Assembly (NCBI GenBank): GCA_027489295.1
Contig: JAIYAA010000304.1
Location: forward strand, 1-19,916
Direction: 5' to 3'
Source of the DNA: Sphingomonadales bacterium
GTDB taxonomy: Bacteria; Pseudomonadota; Alphaproteobacteria; Sphingomonadales; Sphingomonadaceae
Length of the DNA: 19,916 nucleotides
Positions 16,076 to 19,916 of this stretch are shown one piece after another (the stretch's first letter is position 1; each line of letters begins with the position of its first letter). The position numbers and the translations under genes are program-made. The notes under the pieces are model-generated. The model did not search any database. It saw nothing but the letters and a program-made list of their open reading frames with translations, and was not told the DNA's origin.

Positions 16076-16366
16076 GCGACTCTCACCGCGCGTTGCACGG
16101 CCATCATAACCGAAATCGGCAGGCATTTTAGCCCGTTCGGGCCTTGGCCGCGTACCGCCAGGCAAAGGCTTCGCACGCCCCTCGAAGCATCCGCCTGTAA
16201 CAGGGTCTGGGGGCGCCGCACGCTGTGCCCCTTCGTCGCGCATGAACGGCGTTGACGACCATGCGAGGAATGTGGCACTCGGCCATCAGATCGCACGCGG
16301 GTCTGCAAACCGGCTTTGCACGCCGGCAAGACGCGGGCGGTCTTTGCGACGCTGCGGCGTTGCCTC
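16076..16366. other. Spacer between patatin gene and tRNA-Gly fragment
   Basis: No gene is supported in these 291 bases. The left part carries the likely patatin promoter (TATGAT on the minus strand at 16103-16108, without a good -35). The right part, before the tRNA fragment, should contain the tRNA promoter, but I could not identify one confidently. Confidence 0.4.
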
Positions 16367-16411
16367 GCGGGTGTAGCTCAATGGTAGAGCAGAAGCTTCC
16401 CAAGCTTACGA
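16367..16411 (+). tRNA. Truncated tRNA-Gly(CCC), 5' part only
   Basis: Forty-five bases match the 5' part of a bacterial glycine tRNA: acceptor strand GCGGGTG, D-arm AGCTCAATGGTAGAGC with the GG of the D-loop, and the anticodon arm with loop TTCCCAA, giving anticodon CCC (16399-16401). The match stops in the variable region, after CTTACGA. The expected T-arm (GGTTCGAxTCC) and the 3' acceptor strand are missing from the next several hundred bases. As it stands it cannot make a tRNA. The break just after the anticodon arm is where many tyrosine recombinases cross over, so this is best read as a tRNA gene split or eroded by an integrated element. Confidence 0.85.
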
Positions 16412-16601
16412 TCTCCACGGTTTTCTGCGGTTTCTCGTGTAAACTGACGTCAAAAATCGCGGTTTCAAATCAATCAGTTAGAAATCTTGTGTAAACCGCT
16501 TTGACGCCAGCCCGTTGAGATCGGGAGTATCGGGAGTGATGTCGCATCCGGCGCTGAGCCGTTTCGCGGGTCCCTAAATCTGCGCACGCACGATGTCTGT
16601 C
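16412..16601. repeat. AT-rich repeat-bearing junction after the tRNA fragment
   Basis: Immediately after the tRNA break the sequence becomes AT-rich and carries direct repeats: GCGGTTTC at 16427-16434 and 16459-16466, and GTGTAAAC at 16437-16444 and 16489-16496. A TGACGTCA palindrome lies at 16445-16452, and a tandem copy of ATCGGGAGT at 16520-16537. Repeats of this kind next to a tRNA are typical of integrase arm-binding sites, but no integrase gene is in the window. No coding potential is seen. Confidence 0.5.
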
Positions 16602-16611
16602 GAAGTCTGTA

Positions 16612-16676
16612 CGCGCGATCGGTGGCCTTTGAACGAGGCTGCCGCCGAGCCATTCGGCCACCGTTCAACACGCGCG
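16612..16676. repeat. Interrupted inverted repeat
   Basis: CGGTGGCC (16620-16627) and GGCCACCG (16656-16663) are perfect complements. Outside them CGCGCG (16612-16617) can pair with CGCGCG (16671-16676) across an asymmetric internal loop, and inside GGCT/AGCC form a short stem. Its role is unknown; it is not followed by a T-run. It lies just upstream of the promoter of the small-gene operon. Confidence 0.45.
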
Positions 16677-16701
16677 CGACAAATCCCCCCGCACTGCGAG
16701 C

Positions 16702-16730
16702 TTGCCCAATGTTCCCATTTTGTTCTAGCT
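16702..16730 (+). promoter_or_regulatory. LexA (SOS) box within the promoter of the small-gene operon
   Basis: GTTC-CCATTTT-GTTC at 16711-16725 is an exact GTTC-N7-GTTC, the LexA operator of alphaproteobacteria. It sits between a -35-like TTGCCC (16702-16707) and a weak -10-like CTAGCT (16725-16730) separated by 17 bases, so bound LexA would block the promoter. Predicted transcription start is about 40 bases before the first ATG (16779). The pattern is seen directly; SOS control is inferred from family knowledge. Confidence 0.72.
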
Positions 16731-16778
16731 GACATCCCGCTGGCGATGCAGCGATTCGACATCATTGGGAGCTTCGGC

Positions 16779-16991
16779 ATGGAGCACGACCTCCAGTTGC
16801 GCGCTGCTGCGCGTGCGATCTACGACGCCTGCTATCCGAGCGAGGAATGGGCGCCGTTTGGCTTCGACGAGGCCGAGCGCTTCAGGACCATCCACTATCG
16901 CCAGGCCGTCGGCGCGGCGCTGCAGGCGCGTCGGGCGCTGTACGATCGCGCAGTGCAACCGAACCTGTTCGCCGAGCAGGTACACGCCTGA
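16779..16991 (+). CDS. Small SOS-operon protein with sliding-clamp motif (70 aa)
   Basis: The 70-residue protein belongs to no family I recognise. It is mostly helical, acidic at the N terminus (MEHDLQLRAAARAIYDACYP), with a short aromatic stretch WAPFGF (24-29) and a basic helix ALQARRALYDRA. Near the C terminus is QPNLF (60-64), which fits the bacterial beta-clamp-binding pentapeptide (Q-x-x-L-F type). I start at ATG 16779 because GGGAG lies seven bases upstream; ATGs at 16746 and 16593 lack such a site, and the latter would precede the promoter. It is the first gene of a three-gene operon under a LexA box. A role in recruiting or modulating clamp-bound polymerases during damage is a hypothesis from these features only. 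Confidence 0.7.
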   Translation: MEHDLQLRAAARAIYDACYPSEEWAPFGFDEAERFRTIHYRQAVGAALQARRALYDRAVQPNLFAEQVHA

Positions 16992-17001
16992 CGCCCGCGC
17001 G

Positions 17002-17460
17002 ATGGATGCGATCGAACGGACCAACTGGCTGGCACATCGCTGGCCCATCGAACTCGAAACCTTCTCTTATGGCGGGTGGCTGATCCATGTGGGCAGGGTC
17101 GAGGGGCATCGCCTGGGGCAGGTCAACTCCGTCGCGGAGTTCGAGACCTGGAAGGCGGCACAGCGGCCGCTGTGCCTGGCGCGCTTCATTGCGGGGCGAC
17201 GCGAGCTCCACCCGCCGGCGGTACTCGTGGTTGCCGGCAAGTACCGTCTGGGCCGTATCCCGCCCGAGTTGTGGTGTGGCTATGACGCGACGCTGCTGAT
17301 GGATGCACCGGCGGCCACGATTCTCTCCGCCAAGGTGCGGGCGATGTTCCCGGCCTGGCCGGACGCCCTCATCCGGGTTGTGCCGCAGGCGCAGGTGCCC
17401 GCGCTTGGCCTCCACCCTGCCCCTGCCGCGGCAGGTCCGCGCCTGCGCTTGGTCGGCTGA
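17002..17460 (+). CDS. Hypothetical protein, second gene of the SOS operon (152 aa)
   Basis: No family is recognised for this 152-residue soluble protein. It has a mixed alpha/beta composition: aromatic-rich N terminus (NWLAHRWPIELETFSYGGWLIHVGRV), a central RPLCLARFIAGRRELHPPAVLVVAGKYRLGRIPPELW, and an Ala/Pro-rich C-terminal tail. The segment LLMDAPAATILSAKVRAMFPAWPDALIRVVP resembles an alpha/beta core, but without nuclease, helicase or protease motifs. There is no signal peptide. Start is ATG 17002, ten bases after the preceding stop; the frame is open further upstream, but that overlaps the first gene. It is one base from the third gene, so the three are co-transcribed. Control by the LexA box upstream of the operon is expected. 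Confidence 0.65.
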   Translation: MDAIERTNWLAHRWPIELETFSYGGWLIHVGRVEGHRLGQVNSVAEFETWKAAQRPLCLARFIAGRRELHPPAVLVVAGKYRLGRIPPELWCGYDATLLMDAPAATILSAKVRAMFPAWPDALIRVVPQAQVPALGLHPAPAAAGPRLRLVG

Positions 17461-17461
17461 T

Positions 17462-17776
17462 ATGGCACGCTATGACGTTGACGGTGGACAGGTGCCCCGG
17501 ACGCTGTTCGAGGCTGCGGCGTTCCACCGTTCGGTCCGGGCAACCTGCGCGGGGTGTGGGCACATCGGGGTCTTTCATGCGGCGGCGCTCTGGCGGCTGT
17601 TCGAGCGCAGGCAGTGGCCGGGCCCACTGGCGGGGGTGGGCGCTCGCCTCCGATGTTCGCGGTGCGGGCGACGCGGCACGACGATCAGCCTGACCCGCGA
17701 TCCGCCGACGATCACCAGCCTGCCGCTCCCAAGCGATGTCGAGTGGCGGCGGGCGGTCAGCCGGTTTCGTGCCTAG
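17462..17776 (+). CDS. Small zinc-ribbon protein, third gene of the SOS operon (104 aa)
   Basis: The 104-residue product carries two Cys pairs, C29-x-x-C32 (TCAGCGH) and C65-x-x-C68 (RCSRCGR), about 32 residues apart, the layout of a zinc ribbon. The region between them includes a helix AALWRLFERR. It ends in a hydrophilic segment. Zinc ribbons commonly bind nucleic acid or protein partners; nothing more specific can be read. ATG 17462 follows the previous stop by one base. Its TAG stop lies in CTAG and overlaps by four bases the stop of the convergent SRAP gene. A DNA-binding accessory of the SOS operon is plausible but unproven. Confidence 0.68.
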   Translation: MARYDVDGGQVPRTLFEAAAFHRSVRATCAGCGHIGVFHAAALWRLFERRQWPGPLAGVGARLRCSRCGRRGTTISLTRDPPTITSLPLPSDVEWRRAVSRFRA

Positions 17777-18417
17777 AACAGGGCCGGCTGTTCGACAGTG
17801 CCCTTGCGCTTCACCCAGGGCTCGTTGGTACGCTCGATGACGATCAGGTCATCGGGGAAGCAGCGGGCCTGGAAAGCGAGGATGTCATCGAAGCTGCGGT
17901 GTAGCCAGCGATCATGGTCGTCGCGGTGGAGCAGCACCGGCATGCGGTCATGCACCGGGCGGATCGCCTCGTTGCAGTCGGTCATCACGCCGGAATAAAC
18001 TGGACCCCATTCGGCGCTGTCCCGCCAAAGCCCTGCCCAGGCGAAGAGCGGCGCGTCCTTGACGCTGAACCAGGTCCTCGTCTTCGATCCCTTGGCGCCC
18101 TCTGCTTCGGCAAAGCCGGTCAGCGGAATGAGGCAGCGCCATTCAGGCTTACGTGCGAGCCCGACCCACATCGGCTTGGTGAGATCAGCGATGTTGTTGA
18201 CCGGCTTCGGCTTTGCGGTCGGGCTCATTCCCTTGAGTCGGAGCGGAAATCCCCACACCATCGACTGCAGTACGCGCGCACGCGCTTCCTCGCGCACCAC
18301 CATGCCGGGGTAGCCGGGATACACCTCATCCCCGGCATTGGACTGCACCGGGGTATCGGCGCCGAAATGCGCGGCGACCTCGGCCGCGCTCTTCCGAAGG
18401 TGGTAGAGGTTGCACAT
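17773..18417 (-). CDS. SRAP-domain protein (YedK/HMCES type), abasic-site crosslinking
   Basis: SRAP proteins form a thiazolidine crosslink between their N-terminal Cys2 and abasic sites in single-stranded DNA, shielding them from cleavage and error-prone bypass. The 214 residues contain all catalytic positions: Cys2 (MCNLYH, after removal of Met1), Asn75 in KPVNNIAD, Glu104 in GFAEAEG and His156 in RPVHDRMPV. Other conserved blocks are MVWGFPL and RCLIPLTGF. The usual W after the catalytic Glu is replaced by AEG, as in a divergent subgroup. The protein ends exactly in QPALF, which fits a beta-clamp-binding motif and recalls the C-terminal PCNA-interacting motif of human HMCES. Start ATG 18417 is fixed by the need for Cys2. 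It converges on the LexA-box operon and shares CTAG with it. Confidence 0.93.
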   Translation of the reverse strand: MCNLYHLRKSAAEVAAHFGADTPVQSNAGDEVYPGYPGMVVREEARARVLQSMVWGFPLRLKGMSPTAKPKPVNNIADLTKPMWVGLARKPEWRCLIPLTGFAEAEGAKGSKTRTWFSVKDAPLFAWAGLWRDSAEWGPVYSGVMTDCNEAIRPVHDRMPVLLHRDDHDRWLHRSFDDILAFQARCFPDDLIVIERTNEPWVKRKGTVEQPALF

Positions 18418-18466
18418 GGCGGCAGCCTAGGTTGAAGGCGAGAATGCTGCAACGCGCGGAACGTGG

Positions 18467-18496
18467 ATTATCTGGCAAAAACTGTCGCAATTGTAA
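18467..18496 (-). promoter_or_regulatory. Putative promoter of the SRAP gene
   Basis: On the minus strand TTACAA (18491-18496) and GATAAT (18467-18472) are 18 bases apart, a reasonable sigma-70 pair, predicting transcription from about 18460, some 43 bases before the ATG. No GTTC-N7-GTTC or GAAC-N7-GAAC box is present here, so this gene itself does not appear to be under LexA. Confidence 0.5.
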
Positions 18497-18557
18497 GTTT
18501 GTCGCTACCCCAACCAGCCTGGGACCAGAATGAAAATCATTAAGGGAGTGAGCCGCT

Positions 18558-19349
18558 GTGCTGCGAATTAAATGGAACGAAGGAGATGCAATCAACACAA
18601 TCGATTTATTACCAGACCATTGGTTTACCAATGAAGTTATATCCGAATTTCAACAACACACTATATTAGGGGTGCATGAATTTCCCGTTTATGCCATGTG
18701 TTCCATGAATGTAGATGGGCGCATCGTTGAATTGGACTATGCCGGCGAGTATGAGGCCTACAATCGGTCCGCCAGTTACATCCCCGGCGTGATGCGCCTC
18801 ACATTCGCCGACTGCTCACGAACAGGGATACCCGAGGTAGAATGGAAAGGGGTGGAAGATAATGATTTCAAAAAATGCGACGTTACGGTTAAACGTGAGC
18901 CTGCCCCAATTTGCGACATCGCCCCCTTCGAACCAAATAACGATTACGACGGGAGAAGGAAGATCGAACGATTAGTGTCAATCCGACAGGGGCAATCAGC
19001 CTTTCGGGAAGCACTACTTACCGCATATCGCTCGCAATGCGCTTTGACAGGCTGTCGAGTGGAAGCGGTGCTACAAGCAGCACACATTATGCCATTTAGG
19101 GGCGATCATACGAACCATATAAACAACGGCCTGCTATTGCGCGCTGATATTCACACACTTTTTGATCTTGGCATCATCAAAATTGACCGAGAATACCGCG
19201 TTACCGCGCCCGCTAGTATCATGAAGGCTTTCGCTCTACCAGAGCGGATCACCAACCTTCCTGTTAACGAAGCCGACTATCCAAGCCCGGATGCATTTGA
19301 AACGAAGGCGCGGACACCGGCTCTGCGATGTAACCCTCTAGGTGCTTGA
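18558..19349 (+). CDS. HNH endonuclease (HNH_2 type), probably horizontally acquired
   Basis: A 263-residue protein whose C-terminal half is an HNH nuclease of the HNH_2 restriction-endonuclease type: Cys161-x-x-Thr-Gly-Cys166, AAHIMPF with His176, the HINNGLLL block with Asn190, and HTLFDLG with His199. The N-terminal 120 residues form an unrecognised domain, perhaps for DNA-target recognition. Start is GTG 18558, with GGGAG (18544-18548) upstream. The gene is strikingly AT-rich against its surroundings (20 G/C in the 60 bases 18601-18660), pointing to acquisition from a different genome. No methyltransferase is visible, so it is not an evident classical restriction pair. The last residues may derive from the insertion sequence that follows, as the usual family C terminus is not obvious. 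Confidence 0.85.
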   Translation: MLRIKWNEGDAINTIDLLPDHWFTNEVISEFQQHTILGVHEFPVYAMCSMNVDGRIVELDYAGEYEAYNRSASYIPGVMRLTFADCSRTGIPEVEWKGVEDNDFKKCDVTVKREPAPICDIAPFEPNNDYDGRRKIERLVSIRQGQSAFREALLTAYRSQCALTGCRVEAVLQAAHIMPFRGDHTNHINNGLLLRADIHTLFDLGIIKIDREYRVTAPASIMKAFALPERITNLPVNEADYPSPDAFETKARTPALRCNPLGA

Positions 19350-19396
19350 TCCCGCAGTGTGGAGTGCGTTTAGCACTCGTGGTGCGCCGTAGAGTT

Positions 19397-19593
19397 ATGG
19401 GCCAGTTCTACACGGCAGCGCCCAAACGACGGAGGCAGTCCGGCGAGCGATACAGCGGAGTGAAGAGAGCATAAGAGCGCTCGCCGGTCGCTATGTGATC
19501 AGCTCGACGACGGTGCAGAAGTGACGTAAGCGGGCGAGCCTCAGCGATGCCCAATGGGGTCGGAGGCCATTCATTCTAAAGTCCTCACCGCTG
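19397..19593 (+). pseudogene. IS481-family transposase, 5' fragment with frameshifts and stop
   Basis: Beginning at ATG 19397 the three frames together spell the N terminus of an IS481-type transposase: MGQ, then after a one-base shift HGSAQTTEAVRRAIQRSE and ESIRALAGRYVISSTTVQK, then a TGA where a Trp codon is expected, RKR, and after another shift PMGSEAIHSKVLTA. The helix-turn-helix of the family (residues about 20-50) is recognisable. At least two frameshifts and one nonsense codon show it is dead. Homology ceases at 19593/19594, exactly where an IS66-type end begins. The left end of the IS481 copy should lie in 19350-19396, but I could not place it exactly; TGTAACCC at about 19330 is one candidate. 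Confidence 0.8.
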
Positions 19594-19916
19594 GTAAGCG
19601 TCCGACCAGGGCCGTTTGAGAAAAAGGGGCCTGGCCGTTCCCACCGTAAGCGTGTTCAGCAGGCCGCCTTGCGGCATCGTCGATAGCCGGGATGCTTGCC
19701 GCCTTTGACGAGGGCGTTGGTGGTGCAGGAAGTTTCAGGTTCTACGACCAGTCCTACGAGCACTCGTATGACTGCTCGCATGGAAATAGTCGGCCGGGTG
19801 TCGGGCCGGCGGCGATGGTCGGATGCGGAGAAGCTGGAGATCCTGGCCGAGGCGTTCCAGCCTGGCGCGCGGGTCTGCGATGTGATCGCCCGACGCGAGG
19901 TTTCGAGCAGCCTGAT
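19594..19916 (+). mobile_element. IS66-family element, left end and start (continues past window)
   Basis: GTAAGCG at 19594-19600 matches the conserved terminal bases of IS66-family inverted repeats, and a transposition-protein gene of this family starts 174 bases downstream. A second GTAAGCG at 19646-19652 may be a subterminal repeat or the real end. A hairpin (CCAGGGCC near 19605 with GGCCTGG near 19629) lies between. The position of 19594 is favoured because the IS481 transposase homology breaks there. The right end is outside the window. Confidence 0.65.
19768..19916 (+). CDS. tnpA: IS66 accessory protein TnpA-like, 5' part (truncated by window end)
   Basis: The visible 49 residues, starting MTARMEIVGRVSGRRRWSDAE, continue KLEILAEAF, ARVCDVIARREVSSSL, the N-terminal helix-turn-helix region of the small OrfA/TnpA protein of IS66 elements, which acts with TnpB and the DDE transposase TnpC. 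The start is ATG 19768 or ATG 19780; no clear ribosome-binding site was found. The gene runs off the right edge of the window with no frame defects seen so far, so this IS copy may be intact. Confidence 0.82.
   Translation, partial: MTARMEIVGRVSGRRRWSDAEKLEILAEAFQPGARVCDVIARREVSSSL

Noticed and set aside
16367..16600. Group I intron interrupting tRNA-Gly
   Set aside because: No 3' exon with T-arm follows within the next several hundred bases, and the break is eight bases past the anticodon, not in the loop where such introns sit.
16620..16663. Complete tRNA-Ser on the minus strand
   Set aside because: Only a D-arm-like string matches; no coherent acceptor, anticodon or T-arm can be folded.
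16470..16780. Short overlapping minus-strand frames between the tRNA fragment and the operon
   Set aside because: They are Arg/Ser-rich, lack ribosome-binding sites and cross the hairpin and the SOS promoter; no conserved domain is evident.
18418..18557. LexA box in the SRAP-HNH intergenic region
   Set aside because: One GAAC (18459-18462) is present, but the second half-site at the 7-base spacing is missing on both strands.

Overview
The window looks like chromosomal DNA of a GC-rich alphaproteobacterium, most probably a sphingomonad. This rests on protein character (a heme A synthase with the alphaproteobacterial motif set, an S9 with a long Ala/Pro-rich extension, an L13-S9 pair ending in SKR), on codon use strongly biased to G/C at third positions, and on a GTTC-N7-GTTC LexA box, the alphaproteobacterial form. 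No database search was possible, so the taxon is an inference.

Layout. 1-5234 (+) is core genome: dxs, a two-gene module of a ribbon-helix-helix regulator and a coiled-coil protein behind a palindrome, heme A synthase, cutA, and rplM-rpsI closed by a strong intrinsic terminator. 5235-5760 is mostly non-coding, with a possible small lipoprotein gene on the minus strand. 5761-8829 (+) is an exported DUF1800/DUF1501 pair. 8826-13999 (-) is a run of five genes: ferredoxin-type reductase, PaaG-like enoyl-CoA hydratase, secreted GH35-type beta-galactosidase, diacylglycerol-kinase-like lipid kinase and metallophosphoesterase, several of them overlapping or nearly so. 14168-16075 (-) is a membrane-associated patatin-like lipase.

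From 16367 to the right edge the window is accessory. It starts with the 5' part of a tRNA-Gly(CCC) that stops just after the anticodon arm and runs into AT-rich, repeat-bearing DNA, as expected at the edge of an integrated element. Then come three short co-directional genes (16779-17776), a convergent SRAP (YedK/HMCES-type) gene, a divergent and much AT-richer HNH endonuclease gene, a decayed IS481-family transposase, and the left end of an IS66-family element that appears to have inserted into that transposase.

The most interesting signal is at 16702-18417. The three-gene operon has a perfect GTTC-N7-GTTC LexA box over its promoter. Its first product, only 70 residues long, carries QPNLF near its C terminus, and the adjacent SRAP protein ends in QPALF. 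Both fit the bacterial sliding-clamp-binding pentapeptide. I infer a compact, SOS-controlled, clamp-linked DNA damage module built from three uncharacterised small proteins, one a zinc ribbon, next to an abasic-site crosslinking protein.
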